Assembly: GCA_037447655.1 (NCBI GenBank)
Contig: JBBHKE010003193.1
Span: forward strand, 113,360 to 177,359
Origin: Zygnema cylindricum
Taxonomy: Eukaryota; Streptophyta; Zygnematophyceae; Zygnematales; Zygnemataceae
DNA: 64,000 nt
Direction of reading: 5' to 3'
This document shows positions 1-10,780 of the stretch, piece by piece. Positions within the stretch are counted from its first letter, which is position 1; the number at the start of each line of letters is the position of its first letter. The position numbers and the translations under genes are program-made. The notes under the pieces are model-generated. The model saw only the letters and a program-made list of their open reading frames with translations. It searched no databases and was not told the DNA's origin.

Positions 1-579
1 GAAGAAACAAAGGTGAAAATGACCCAAGAAAGAAGGGAAAGAATACTCCTCTAGAGTGAAGTGAACCCAATAATGACACAAGTTGGAGGGAAACCTTCCA
101 GACTTGGCTTTGAGCCGCGTGGATTAAAAGCGTGGGCAGAATTACAAGGAAGAATGTACGTAAACTATCTAGCCTCTACAGCTAGCTAGCAAAAGAAAGG
201 AAGAAACTTGAGCAATCGGTGAGAGAGAGAGCAAGAGAAAAGCTCCGCTGCCAAGAGAAAATTCTTGTCCAAAAGCTAAATTCTCTAAGTCTGAGAATTA
301 GGCTAAGTAAGAGCTACGCTAGGCCTAAGCAAAATTAGCCTACGTCTAGTCTACTTTACATGCATGAAACTACTTAAGATGTTGGCCAATAGGCGGCCAA
401 CATCGTCTGCCGTACGCCTAACAAAATCCACCGTCCGAGGGTAAAAACCCTCCCTAACTATGTATGCGCAAACCTACCTGGGTTCGCGACTTAAGTAAAT
501 AGATATATCGAAGCGTCGCTCGGAAATCTCGATACGCCTCCAAACGATACTTCACGTCGATACTCCCCAAATCGCGTGC

Positions 580-745
580 ATACGCACGAAACGATAAATA
601 ACGCACGAAACGAAACATATCGCACGAAACGAAACATATCGCACGAAATATTCCCGAAAATCGCGATGCGTCGCCCGAACGATATATCGCGTCCATACTT
701 CGAAAATTGTATACCTAAGCACGAAATGAAAGGTATCGCACGAAA
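580..745. repeat. degenerate short tandem repeat
   Basis: Two near-identical 19-nt units of the type CGCACGAAACGAAACATAT lie at about 602-640 and related fragments surround them. No reading frame here looks like protein. The flanking 1-579 shows no recognisable gene or element. Confidence 0.6.
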
Positions 746-779
746 TTAGTACTATACAGCCAAACGTGAAAATAAATGA

Positions 780-1030
780 ATCGACGTGAAATCGCACGTG
801 CGACAAAACAATATGAAAACGTGCGTGCATGCATAAAATCGTGCGTGCGTGCAAGATACCGCGCGTGCGTGCGAAATATCGCGCGTGCGTGCGAAATATC
901 GCGCTTGCGTACAAAATATCGCGCGTGCATTCGAAATACAGCGCGTGCGTGCATTATATCGTGCGCGAACGGCGAATATCGCGCGTGCGGGCATGATATC
1001 GTGCGCGCGGGCAACCGACACGATGCGACA
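780..1030. repeat. CG-rich minisatellite, about 20-bp unit
   Basis: About ten tandem units of the form GCGCGTGCGTGCGAAATATC with point changes. The array is open in several frames on both strands, because the unit lacks stops, which yields Arg/Ala-rich ORFs that I regard as artefacts. It is more CG-rich than its surroundings. Confidence 0.85.
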
Positions 1031-1039
1031 TGACAGTGT

Positions 1040-1739
1040 TGTATCATTTTGACATTGGTTAGGGTTCGTTAGTATGGGAGGAAAACGGAACCGCACAAAC
1101 CACGCACTGAGTAGACGCTTGGTTGGCTTTTTGGTTGACCACGTGGTTGGCCGTTTACCACTCCTCATGATGATGTGTCAGACTTAGGTGGGAAAACGAG
1201 TGAGAGAACAAACGTTAACGCAAAAGACAGTGAGGTTTGTGAGAATGACCTAAAAAGAAGGAACGCCTGCAACCTGTAGGTTTTTTCAAAAATGTAAACA
1301 CATGTTTACGTTAGATGTGTACGTACAACTCATGACTATATATAACATGTGTGAGCGACGTGACAAACTAACAACGATGCGTATATTCCAAAAATGTACA
1401 AATCGTTGGACAAAACGAACAGTTCATGGAACACTTTGTCTCGTTTTAACAATACTCCAACATTGACGCTATGCCAAACGAAGCGTTTTTTCGACGTCTA
1501 CAATTTTACACCGGACGCCAACATTCAACCGACGACAACTTCGTCGCCCGATGAAAGGCGTACAACCAAACTTCAACCTAGTGAAACAACGACGAAGCGA
1601 CGACGCAATGTCGTCGCTCATACATTACGACCTCACTACAGAGACGAGGCACTCTCGTCTCTTTTATGACAAAACCCACAGTATTCACATATAATATCAT
1701 CGAATTATTGAAGAAGAAAAAAATCTTTCAAAGAAAAGA
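1040..1739. other. spacer, no supported gene
   Basis: Low-complexity-free sequence with a 91-codon open frame at 1394-1669 (+) that resembles nothing I recognise. A short inverted motif with GAGACGAG and CTCGTCTC sits near 1640-1665. I see no promoter or exon signal strong enough to call a gene. Confidence 0.4.
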
Positions 1740-2340
1740 AAGATGGCATCAGGCTTAAAGAAGGGGAAAAAAGAAAGAGAAAAATGGAATACCAGCGTCA
1801 TCAGATTCATAAAAATGAGAATAAGGATATATGAGGGGACGGGAAAGGAGAGAAGAGGGAACAAGAAAGAGGTGGAGGGAGTGGTAGAGTGAGAGAGGGA
1901 ATGATGGAGAGAGAGGGATAGGGACAGATATAGAATTGGAGAGGGAGAGGGGATAGGTGAGGGAGAGTGGCGGGTACAAGGGAGGGGACAAAAAAAAGGG
2001 GAGGGAGAGGATGACGGAGGGGGGATAGGGAGGGGGAAGAGACGAAGTGAGAGGAGAGCCGTGGTGAGTTAGACGGAGTAGGGGGGAGAGAGGTATAAAG
2101 AGAGGAAGAATGCGAGAGAGGAAGAGAGGGAGATAAGGGGGGTTAGTGGAGAGAAAGAGGGAGGAGGGAGGGAAAGAGAGAAAAGGGGATGAGGATGGAG
2201 AAAGAGAGAGAGAGGGGACGAGAGGCGAGGTTTATGTAGAGGAGAGGTATAGAGGGCGGGTGAGGTAAAGGGAGGAGAGAATTAGATAAAGGGATGAAGA
2301 TAAGAGAGAGGGGTAATAAAGGGAGGGAGGAGGGGATATA
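1740..2340. repeat. purine-rich (GA)n tract
   Basis: About 600 bp of almost pure A/G on the plus strand made of GGGA, GAGA and AAGA words. Open frames on the minus strand here are Pro/Ser/Leu-rich shadows of the CT composition. If the exon at 2440-2836 is real, this tract would lie in its downstream intron. Confidence 0.85.
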
Positions 2341-2439
2341 GGATTTGACATAGTGACGTGATATCGAGAGGAAGTGCCAAGCATGTAAACGGCCACGATT
2401 TATGCAAGAAGGACAAAGTTGAATGGTTATAACACTTAC

Positions 2440-2836
2440 TACAACCATAGTCTCTCGCGAAGTGTTCGGGGAACCTCCTCACGGTCCTTAGAACGATTTC
2501 GTCTTCCCCGTTGAATTGTACGTCGGCGATCATCCAGTTGATTATTCGCATGCGAGTAATCTTTGTCCAAACATGTTGAGTTTTGCGAGGTATTCGAGGG
2601 AGCTTAACGAAACATGCACCCTCCACTTCACGACCTTTGATCTGAACCCCTTCCTCGAAAGGCTCCCCATACGGTAATTCTTCCCCATCGCTTGGCATTT
2701 GCGTCTCCTCGGAATCGCGGATGCCCCCCCTCCCGAAGGTGGTGTTAGTTGGGAATGGAGGGACACGAACATTTCCAGAGTTTCTCGCACCATAACTCCC
2801 GAAAAAATTAGTGATTGGGGAAGAGATTGGCCACAT
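2440..2836 (-). CDS. probable exon of an unrecognised gene
   Basis: On the minus strand an open frame of at least 132 codons runs from a possible ATG at 2836 to a strong 5' splice site (GTAAGTG) directly after base 2440, leaving phase 1. The composition is protein-like and mixed: an acidic middle (SEETQMPSDGEELPYGEPFEEG) followed by a basic and aromatic part (VWTKITRMRIINWMIADVQF, then VLRTVRRFPEHFARDYG). I do not recognise a family. No next exon is visible; the purine-rich tract and minisatellites lie downstream. The exon could begin further upstream, since the frame stays open to about 2866. Confidence 0.4.
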
Positions 2837-2869
2837 GTTGGTAAAAAATAACAGGTGACAGTTCAAGTA

Positions 2870-3519
2870 GTGAATGGATGCGGAGCAAACAAAGGTAAGG
2901 ATAATACGAAAGACGATGGCTTAAGGTGAATAAGTTGTGGAATGGTTGTCAAAAAATAGAAATATAAATAGCAAATATGATACCCCAAAGAGAAGAAAGA
3001 ACGGAAAATGTTTTTCATTCAAAAATACAGTTTTTAAATTTTCTGTTGAATTTTGGACGCCGCAACTTTTGAGAACATCACAAAAAGGTATCTTTTGAAA
3101 TTTTATTGTGAAATATTTAAAAAACGTCAAAAACAAGCGGGGATGTACGAAAATGAGCACGGGTTTTAGTGGGAAAATACGCACGTGATAGGCGACGATG
3201 ATTTTGGTGAAAACGCCATAAATAATTCAACAAGTTAATGATGTATGGAAATTTGTTTGAATAGGCGATGAGACGTTAATCTTGTTGTTGTTACATTGTG
3301 GTCGACAATTTTCAGCCATAATATTTCAGTGGGTTGAAAGCATGCCACACGTAATGTTGGTCGTCCAATCATATGACGACTTACAAATGACAAGTAGGAT
3401 TTTTTTGTTTTATACCTCCATTTAGAATGAACAGTAACGCTAATACATGTTATTTTCGTCGACGTCGACGCTATTAACCGTTATTTTTGGAATTACTACA
3501 ACCGGAAAGCAATCAATTT
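2870..3519. other. spacer left of the chromovirus
   Basis: AT-rich sequence without a convincing frame or a repeat I can name. It ends at the 5-bp AGCAT target site of the Ty3/gypsy element (3520-3524). Confidence 0.4.
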
Positions 3520-3524
3520 AGCAT

Positions 3525-3995
3525 TGTAACAGGGTTACAGAGTTGGGTACTTAGTGGCTAGGGCTAGGCTGTTATAGTTGCGATCCTAGAGCAGCGCAGC
3601 TGCGATTCCAGACCAGCGCAGCATAGCAACTTAGCGGCGTAGCAACTTAGTAGCGCAGCAGCCTAGCAGCGCAGCATAGCAACGCCGCAGAATGTAGGTT
3701 GAGCTGAATAGTTATAGAAGGAAGTTTTGGATAGTTCTCGGTTGACCGTGAAGGTCCACGTGTACAGCTGTACAGTACTAGGATGACTAGCAGTTAGTTA
3801 GTTAAAATGGTCGAGTAAACCTTGTGAATAGAGGACCTGAAGTAGACATATACAGTGAGCGCAACCTTGTACTCTCTTTCCAGCAATAAAGCGCAACCTT
3901 GTCTGTTAGTATTGTGTGCTCCTACTGTTGCTACGAGAAGATCCTTAGTGTTTCCGCTATGCATTGTGACGTGTTGTATTGTTGCTTTTGTTACA
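3525..3995 (+). repeat. 5' LTR of the chromovirus
   Basis: 471 bp, bounded by TGTAAC and GTTACA. It contains an AATAAA at about 3885, a likely poly(A) signal. By eye it is roughly 95% identical to the 3' LTR, including small indels in a GCAGCGCAGCATAGCA-type repeat, so the insertion is not recent. Confidence 0.95.
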
Positions 3996-3996
3996 G

Positions 3997-4008
3997 TGGT
4001 ATCGGAGC
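3997..4008 (+). other. primer-binding site (initiator Met tRNA)
   Basis: TGGTATCGGAGC begins one base after the LTR and matches the complement of the initiator methionine tRNA 3' end with one substitution. Confidence 0.85.
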
Positions 4009-4029
4009 TTTTACCCGTGACTCGACAGC

Positions 4030-4730
4030 ATGGATGAACACGGCGTATCCACTACAGAAATGTTGGCGCAAGTTCTCAGGGTGTTGGAAAGTGTGAGATT
4101 ACAGAACGCGCAGCTAAGTAACACCGTCGCAGCCTTGGAGTCTCGTCTAGGGGAGCGACCTCATAGAGGCATAGAGAGAGACTTTAGGAGACCGAAATTA
4201 AGGCTTCCCGAGGAGTTTGACCCTGCAAGACACAAGAACATTGACATATGGCTATTCTCGATTGCGAACTATCTCGAGAATTTTCCAAGCCTATCGGATC
4301 GTGAGAAGATTCACTACGCGGGTGGTCTTCTTAAAGGGGCAGCGGGGGCATGGTGGAGGACGATGAAATACCAACCGTCTGGGCGCTCTTCGTTCAACTC
4401 CTCCGCGACACTTGGCAGCTCGTCAACACGGTGAAGGCGGCGAGAGATAAGATCGCAGTATTGAAGCAATGAACTTCCGTGATGGAGTTTACGCAGCGGT
4501 TCTTCGAGTGCAAAGTTCAAATACCTACGATGATGGAGGATGAAGCCGTGGATTTCTACGTGAAGGGGCTTAAGTCGTCTATTCGTAGAGATGTGGAACA
4601 ATGGTTTGCTCGGGAAAGCACGACTCCTACTCTTTCGTCAATCATCCAGTTTGCGGAGCGGACCGATTCGGTCGACTTTAGCCTCCGGAGACCTTATCAC
4701 TACGGGTCGAGCAATAGCGGAGGAAACTAA
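4030..4730 (+). pseudogene. gag: gag of the chromovirus, frameshifted
   Basis: The first 134 codons (from ATG 4030) show a coiled N-terminus followed by the typical Ty3 gag core with WLFSIANYLENFPSLSDREK and GAAGAWW. A frameshift near 4378-4385 moves the rest to another frame, and a TGA at 4470-4472 lies where gag normally reads RQ-T-x-SV. The C-terminal part (TQRFFECKVQIP ... FYVKGL) then runs to a TAA at 4728-4730. The zinc knuckle lies after this stop in the same frame. Gag would form the particle that packages element RNA; this copy cannot make the full protein. Confidence 0.85.
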
Positions 4731-4751
4731 CGAGACGAAGGTCCAACCCCC

Positions 4752-6479
4752 ATGGAGCTCGGTGCAATTAATAGGGATAAGGAAGCGGTCAACGTTTTGC
4801 GGAGAAAGAAGAAAACTACCAAGACCAATGACTTATCCCCCGAGGAAATCCAGCGGAGGAGGCAAAATGGCCTATGCTTCCACTGCGGTTCTCCAGATCA
4901 TATGGCTCGAGAGTGTCCAAAACGGAAATGTCCCAAAAAGGGAAAACTTACCGTTATGAGATTAGCCGGTGAAGGAGGAGACCCTTTAATATTTCGGGGT
5001 CAAATAGGAGTGAGTGCAGCTGACTTCATGGTGGACTCCGGAGCATCGGGGAACTTCATTAACGAGGCGACGGTGAAAAGGTTGAAACTTCCTCTTGTGG
5101 TACTAAAGGATCATCAGTCGGTACAATTGGCCGACGGTAGTTCCTTATCGATTACCCATCGTACCCCGAGGTTACGCGTCGGAATTGGGAAATTCCGATG
5201 GTACGACACGTTTCATGTATTACCTCTTGGGGACCATGAGGTAATCCTGAGGAAGCCGTGGCTGCAAAAATGGAATCCGACGATTGATTGGAGAAGTGGC
5301 GCCATGAGAGTGAAGAAAGGTGAAGAAGAGGTTGAGGTAAAAGCGGGAGCGGCTGGTAAGGGAGCGGAAGAGGGACGCCTGCTTTCGGCCTTACAACTCA
5401 AGAGGGCACTCAAGAAAGGGGAAACGATTGGTATGGCGGTCCTCCAGCTAATAGAGGAGGCGAAGGAGGAGATCCCGGAAGAATGGAAGAAGAAGGACCC
5501 CGACTTCGTCTCCAAAGAAAGTGACGATATTGGAAAGACTTCCGAAAAGGCCCCGGAAGTCGTGACAAAATTTCTCGAGGAGTACGCAGATGTGTTTCCC
5601 TCGAAGCTCCCCGAAGGATTACCTTCGAAGCGCAAAGTAGACCATAGGATAGAGCTTGTTCCTGGAGCGGTACCCCCGGCTAATCGGATGTACAAGATGA
5701 GCTACACCGAGTTGGACGAACTGAAAAAGCAACTCGCGGAGTTGGTCGAAGCCGGAGCAATCGAACCAAGCAAGTCACCGTATGGAGCCCCCGTTCTCTT
5801 TGTGAACAAGAAAGATGGAGGTTTCCGTATGTGTATTGATTATCGAGCGCTGAACAAGTTAACGGTGAAGAATGCGTACCCCCTACCGAGGATAAACGAA
5901 TTGTTGGATCGACTTCGACGTGCTAAATATTTTTCGAAAATAGACTTGCGGAGCGGCTACCACCAGATTAGAATTGCCAAGGAAGATGTGGAGAAAACGA
6001 CGTTCAGAACTCGATACGGTCATTTCCAGTTTCGGGTAATACCGTTCGGGTTGACTAACGCACCGGCAACCTTTATGCATTTATTGAATTCCATCTTTCG
6101 GCAATATCTGGACGCGTTTGTGATCGTCTTCCTAGACGACATACTGGTGTATAGCCGAACGAAGGAGGAGCATATGAAGCACTTACGGACGGTCCTCCAA
6201 GTCCTTCGAGAAAATAAGTTATACGCAAAAAGAAGTAAATGTGACTTCTTCAAAGTGAAGATTGATTTTTTAGTCCATGTGGTGAGCCAGGACGGAATCG
6301 TAGTGGATCCAAACAAGACAAGGGCAGTTAAGGAGTGGCCGCAGCCGGCGAATATTACGGAGCTACGGAGCTTTCTAGGACTATGCTCCTATTATCGACG
6401 TTTTGTCGAAGGTTTCGCAAAAATCGCTGCACCGCTCACGGAATTGCTCAAGAAGACGTCCTCTCCAATTTCTCAGTGA
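4752..6479 (+). pseudogene. pol: zinc knuckle, protease and reverse transcriptase
   Basis: A 575-codon frame. Residues 42-55 form a CCHC knuckle ([15 protein letters not shown]), so the end of gag is fused to pol. Residue 95 is the protease aspartate in VDSGASGN. The reverse transcriptase follows, with [30 protein letters not shown] and the catalytic FLDDILVYS at about 6129-6155. The connection region ([16 protein letters not shown]) is present, then a TGA at 6477-6479. This frame itself looks intact; what follows is degraded. In this family gag and pol are usually one polyprotein, which fits the shared frame with the preceding segment. Confidence 0.92.
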
Positions 6480-6600
6480 CTACGACAAGTTTGAGAGTTC
6501 GAGAGAGAAGTTAGAGATAGACTGCCTCGACTTCTATATTTCTTTTCAGACCTAGAAAATACTAATAAAACCATTAGTTTCTACAATAATTATCGACACT
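6480..6600 (+). other. degenerated start of RNase H
   Basis: About 120 bases between the RT frame and the RNase H frame that encode no recognisable RNase H start. The usual conserved first Asp region appears only as TDTAFGAILMQ at about 6601. A deletion or replacement plus a frameshift must have occurred here. Confidence 0.6.
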
Positions 6601-8721
6601 ACCGATACGGCTTTTGGAGCGATCCTTATGCAAGATCAAGTGAAAGGTCTTCAACCCATCGCCTACGACAGTCGAAAACTAAAGGCAGCAGAGCTAAACT
6701 GGGCCACCCATGAGAAAGAGACAATAGCTATCATCAATGCGCTGGAGGTTTAGAAGTGTTACGTGCAGGGGAAACGGATCACGATTATCACGGATCACCA
6801 CGCCTTACAATATCTCTAAACCCAGCCAAAGTTGTCCAAGAAACAAGTGCGCTGGATGACGTTTCTACAGACCTTCGGTCCGGAACTTGTTATAGAATAT
6901 AAGCCGGGCAAAACGAACCCGGCAGATGCGCTGTCAAGTAGACCCAACGTTGCTGCGACGATAGCGGAGCAGCGACCGCAAGCATCGCAGCATGGGAACG
7001 AAAGCTCTGTGAAAGAGAACATCTCAGCGTCAACCGTAGCGCAAGACCCGAAACTCAGCGCAGTCAACAGTACGGTGCAGGTGGATGACCAGTGGTTAGG
7101 TCGGATAAAGGCCGCCTACGGCGACGATGATTCACTAAAGGAACTCATTAAACGGAAAGTACTCGTTCGAACCGCCAATGGTATGTGGCGATACAGACTG
7201 AGTAAGACAACACGGCTTTATGTGCCAACAAATACGGAACTCGGTCACATGATTCTTAAAATGAGTCACGACGAGCCGCTCAGTGGACATTTTTGGCGGG
7301 ATAAAACAACCGCACGTGTCGCTGAGGCGTATTACTGGCCAAAAATGACTAGAGACATTGCAGAATATGTCCGGACGTGTGACTCTTATAATACGAACAA
7401 ACCGGATTCAGGGCAACGATGTCTGTTACAACCCCTTCCGATACCATCTATTCCTTGGGAGGCGATTTCGATGGATTTCATCGTGGCCCTCCCACTGACG
7501 AAGGAGGGCTACGACTCAATCGTCGCCGTCGTGGATTACCTGACGAAAATGGCACATTTTCTACCCACGTCCACCACAGCTATTGCACAAGATATCGCAG
7601 ACTTATTCTTTCGGGAGATATTCCGCCATCACGGACTTTCGACAAGGATCGTCAGCGACCACGATCGTAAATTCGTGAGCCATTTTTGGCAAAATCTTTT
7701 TGCGCTATGTGGCACGCAGCTGGCTATGTCCACAGCCTACCACCCTCAAACTGATGGTCAGACAGAAAGAGTGAATCGAACTTTGGAAGAAGCGTTGCGG
7801 GCTTATGTTTCGGTGAACCAAACGGATTGGGTGGACCATTTAACAGCGATCGAGGTAGCATATAACAGTGCAGTGCACTCTTCAACGAATGCTACGCCAT
7901 TCTCCCTCAATGGACGACAGCCCACTCTTCCCCAAAACTTACTGGTAGCGGACTGCCAAACACCGGCAGCTCTGGACTTTGCCAAAACGCTGCAAGGAAA
8001 CCTGGAAAAGGCGGCCAAGGCGCTCCAAATGGCAAAGGATCGTCAAAAGTCGTAGGCCGACGCTCACCGGAAGGACATCGTCTTTAGCGTGGGGGACAAG
8101 GTTCGCCTTAATATGGCAAAACTCTCCTTGCCGGGTGCACTCTCTAAGAAGTTTGCACCGAAGTTCACGCGCCCATTCACAATTGTTTCCTGTGTGGGCG
8201 CCGTGGCTTTCAAGTTGGATATTCCGACGGACTGGCATATCCACAATGTCTTCCATGTTTCCTTTCTTAAACCATTCCGCGATCCTGATTCGGTGTTCCC
8301 TCATCAACGACGAAATACACCTTTACCACCCGTTCAGGGAACCTCAGACGAGTATGAGGTGGAAGAGATCCTGCGGTCACGCCACTCTCGAAATTCCAAC
8401 TCCACCCAATATTTGGTGCGTTGGAAGGGCTACGGTGCTGAGGACGACTCTTGGGTGGACGAGAAGGATCTGCATTCTCCGGAGTTGTTGCGCCGGTTTC
8501 AGTGGAGTGAGGACACTGAGCTTTACCGGAGGGGCAATCGCAGCGGCCGTAATAAAGGAGCGAATCGCAGAGTCGCAACCATCACAATCATCTTGGGGAC
8601 GCGGCAACAGAACGCAGCGGCGATGATACCACACCGCAACGCTGTAGCAGCGCAGCCACCCCAGCGCAACATGGTTACGATGTCGTCAGAGGATCGCAGC
8701 ACCACCGCTGCGCTGACATGA
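6601..8721 (+). pseudogene. pol: RNase H, integrase and chromodomain
   Basis: One frame with three stops: TAG 6751-6753 (RNase H, expected Trp or similar), TAA 6817-6819 and TAG 8053-8055. The integrase zinc region has both His but its second Cys is replaced (CDSYNTNK). The catalytic triad is present: Asp at 7474, Asp at 7657 and Glu at 7765, with 35 residues between the last two (DD35E). After GALSKKFAPKFTRPF and HNVFHVSFLKPF comes a chromodomain at about 8347-8500 (YEVEEILRSR ... YLVRWKGY ... DSWV). In chromoviruses this domain directs insertion to marked chromatin. Residues after it (to 8721) are low complexity, Arg/Gln/Ala-rich. Confidence 0.9.
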
Positions 8722-9130
8722 AAGCGCAACGGCGCAATTGTGTTTCACTATGTGGGTAACGACGAACCCTCGGTTTCGCCGTGGTAGCGCATTTTTATAA
8801 ATGATGGACGCTGCGATACCCTCGCACGCTGCGACGCTTCACAAAGTCCAAGAGTGAAACCCTCAACCCCCGTGAATAAAGCCGCCATCCGTCGTCGCGA
8901 CCAACCTAGTCTCAGCAGCTTGGAAATTGCTTCTCTCCGCACAGTTAATTTACCTTCGCTTCTGGAATTACCGGAATTGTCTTGTTCAACAGTGTCTATG
9001 GCGTCGTCGTCCTCTCCACTACCGAAAAGGAGGGGACTTGTAGAGTGAGACAAGGAGATGCCAACCGTCCCGAGAGATTGTTGAGGGCGGCGGAGGCCAT
9101 GGTGGAAGCAAGCAGGCGAAGAGAAGTGAA
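8722..9130 (+). other. region between chromodomain and third ORF
   Basis: Contains short open frames (for example from ATG 8998, Ser/Pro/Lys-rich) but no recognised domain. It may be the leader or a first exon of the third ORF. A long minus-strand frame over 8748-9521 is Pro/Leu-rich and looks like a shadow. Confidence 0.35.
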
Positions 9131-9838
9131 GTGGAGCCGGAACCTGAGGAAACCGCCAGTAGCGAGGCAGGACCGGCAGAGACCAGTGGAGGGGAGGGGT
9201 CAGAAAACTCACAGGACCCCGAATACACCCCAACCCGGGAAGGGGATCAGGAATATAAGGAAGATCATGAGCTATCGGAGGCGGAAGAACCAGAACGAGA
9301 ACCAACGCCTCCGCCAATTGAGGAGCGCGCCTCAAATCTAGAGGTGATGTGGGACCCAAATAAGGAGAGTACCGCGGACGAGCAGTCGTCTGAAAGCGTG
9401 GAAAAGAAGGCAGAGGCACAATACCCCAGTGGTGACGATGTGTTCCTCCTGCGAGGGAGCCAAAGAGATCTGGAGGAGGAAAGTGAACAGGGAGAGGAAA
9501 TTCCTGACTACCTCTTCCCACTACCGGTTGACACCCAGCATCCAGACCTCGCCTTCAGCTTCGCCAAAAGGTTTTATTGGAACCCCTCGGAGTGGCCCGA
9601 GGAGTGGCGTATAGGGAAGCCTGGAGATCCTATCCGTATTCCTGCCAACGTCCCGTCACACCCAGCGTGGAATTTCATGCGAACAAAAGACCTGGGAAAT
9701 AATCATAAGGGTTATATGCAGCTAAATACTCACGCCTTACCGTTCGTGGAAGTGGTAGAGGACAACTATGAAATTCTATGGGCTCCATTGCCCACAGAAT
9801 TCGCAGTTCCAAAAGAAGCTAATCTAGATATGGCATTT

Positions 9839-10239
9839 ATAGTGGTAGTGCGTTCCCAGCTGAAGTGAAAGGTCCCAGGTTCGAACCCTGGCCAACTCAA
9901 TTTTCCCAAGTGTGGGACATGCCGAATCCCGGATTTCTAGGAAAATCTAACATGGTATCGGAGCCAGCGGGATTGCGGATGGTTTGACCGGCTTTCCCGT
10001 GAGGGGGGGTGTTGGATTGGCACGTGAAGCCGGTCCAATACAGGGTAGAATATGGAAATATCCATACTCGAGCCGCCCGTAATAAATGGGTACGGACCCG
10101 CCAGTCTCAACATCGAGCTGGTGGCACAGTGGTAGTGCGTTCGCAGCTGAAGTGAAAGGTCCCAGGTTCGAATCCTGGCCGGCTCAATTTTCCCAAGTGT
10201 GGGACATGCCGAATCCCGGATTTCTAGGAAAATCTAACA
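9839..10239 (+). mobile_element. TRIM copy 1 (truncated 5' LTR), nested in the chromovirus
   Basis: A miniature LTR element. The 3' LTR (10010-10239, 230 bp) runs from TGTTGG to CTAACA. The 5' LTR keeps only its last ~114 bp (9839-9952) and is cut inside the tRNA-like A box. Between them lie only 57 bp: a primer site TGGTATCGGAGCC (9953-9965) and a purine tract GAGGGGGGG (10001-10009) just before the 3' LTR. It has no coding capacity and must depend on proteins of another LTR element. The truncated left end prevents a TSD test. Confidence 0.8.
10115..10186 (+). other. tRNA-like sequence inside the TRIM LTR
   Basis: 72 nt that can be drawn as a cloverleaf: acceptor arms GAGCTGG and CCGGCTC pair (one G-T), D arm GCAC/GTGC, anticodon arm TTCGC/GTGAA with a 7-nt loop AGCTGAA, a 5-nt variable loop and a perfect T arm CCAGG/TTCGAAT/CCTGG. 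The A box TGGCACAGTGG is at 10122-10132 and the B box GGTTCGAATCC at 10165-10175. TTTT at 10188-10191 could end a Pol III transcript. The loop lacks the usual U33 (the triplet would read CTG), so it is probably not a translating tRNA. Whether it is transcribed is unknown. Confidence 0.75.
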
Positions 10240-10770
10240 AACTACAGGTACAAGATTGATGTTCCCGGGTTACTCCGTCATTATCACCCGTGGGATGTCC
10301 GCCTCCACGACATCATCTCTAGAGCGGAGGTCACCCCTGAGGTACGGGCACTCAAGCTGGCTCGAAAGAATGCTCTGCAAGGAAACACGTGTCCTTAAAT
10401 TACAGAAGGTACCTCGGTGGGAACGGGCGGACGAAGAAGCGGAGGAAGTTCCCCCAGTGGCTGAACCCGAAGAACCCCGGATTCCGGCAACCGAGGAGCG
10501 TGCACCGGCAGTCGTTCCGCCGCGACCCGAATTACCCGAAGTTGTACCCGAGGAAGGTGAGGATCAGGTTCAGGAGCGAATCACTCGGAGGCGGTTGGCA
10601 GCGGCAGATCATTATATTGCGTTGCTTGAGACCCGATGTGAACAGCTCCAAAATCAACTCGACGCCCTTCGCCAGGAATTCGAGGAGTATCGCGAGGAAA
10701 CATACGACATACTCCGGCAGTTACAGTTTCCCTGAGTAGATCAAGGTTCAGCGAGACGGTGAATCCTTAG

Positions 10771-10780
10771 TGGGAGGAAC
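10771..10780 (+). other. polypurine tract of the chromovirus
   Basis: TGGGAGGAAC directly before the 3' LTR is the expected plus-strand primer region. Confidence 0.7.

Larger units (their letters stand above)
9131..10735 (+). pseudogene. third ORF of the chromovirus, split by a TRIM
   Basis: The first part (9131 to about 9838) starts with a strongly acidic Glu/Pro/Ser-rich stretch and continues into a structured-looking segment with FAKRFYWNPSEWPEEW and PANVPSHPAWNFM. The TRIM insertion interrupts it. After the TRIM the reading resumes (YRYKIDVPGLLRHYHPWDVR), a frameshift follows near 10398, and the last part ends with a heptad-like coiled coil (ALLETRCEQLQNQLDALRQE) and a TGA before 10739. 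I do not recognise the protein. Placement between pol and the 3' LTR is where env-like or accessory ORFs sit in some Ty3 elements; no membrane segment or signal peptide is visible, so an envelope role is not supported. It could also be a captured host fragment. Confidence 0.55.

Noticed and set aside
780-1047. Overlapping Arg/Ala/Cys-rich ORFs on both strands of the 20-bp minisatellite
   Set aside because: They exist in many frames because the unit lacks stop codons; no start context or domain.
1755-2448. Minus-strand Ser/Leu/Pro-rich ORFs
   Set aside because: Composition artefacts of the GA tract.
5213-5695. 160-codon minus-strand ORF
   Set aside because: Shadow of the chromovirus protease-RT frame.
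8748-9521. 257-codon minus-strand ORF
   Set aside because: Pro/Leu-rich, opposite the acidic ORF of the chromovirus, no domain; most likely a shadow frame.
10115-10186. A genuine tRNA gene
   Set aside because: It sits at the same place in the LTRs of three TRIM copies, lacks U33 and carries stem mismatches in two copies, so it is called tRNA-like.
10240-10735. Envelope protein downstream of pol
   Set aside because: Only a coiled coil is visible; no signal peptide, membrane segment or cleavage site.
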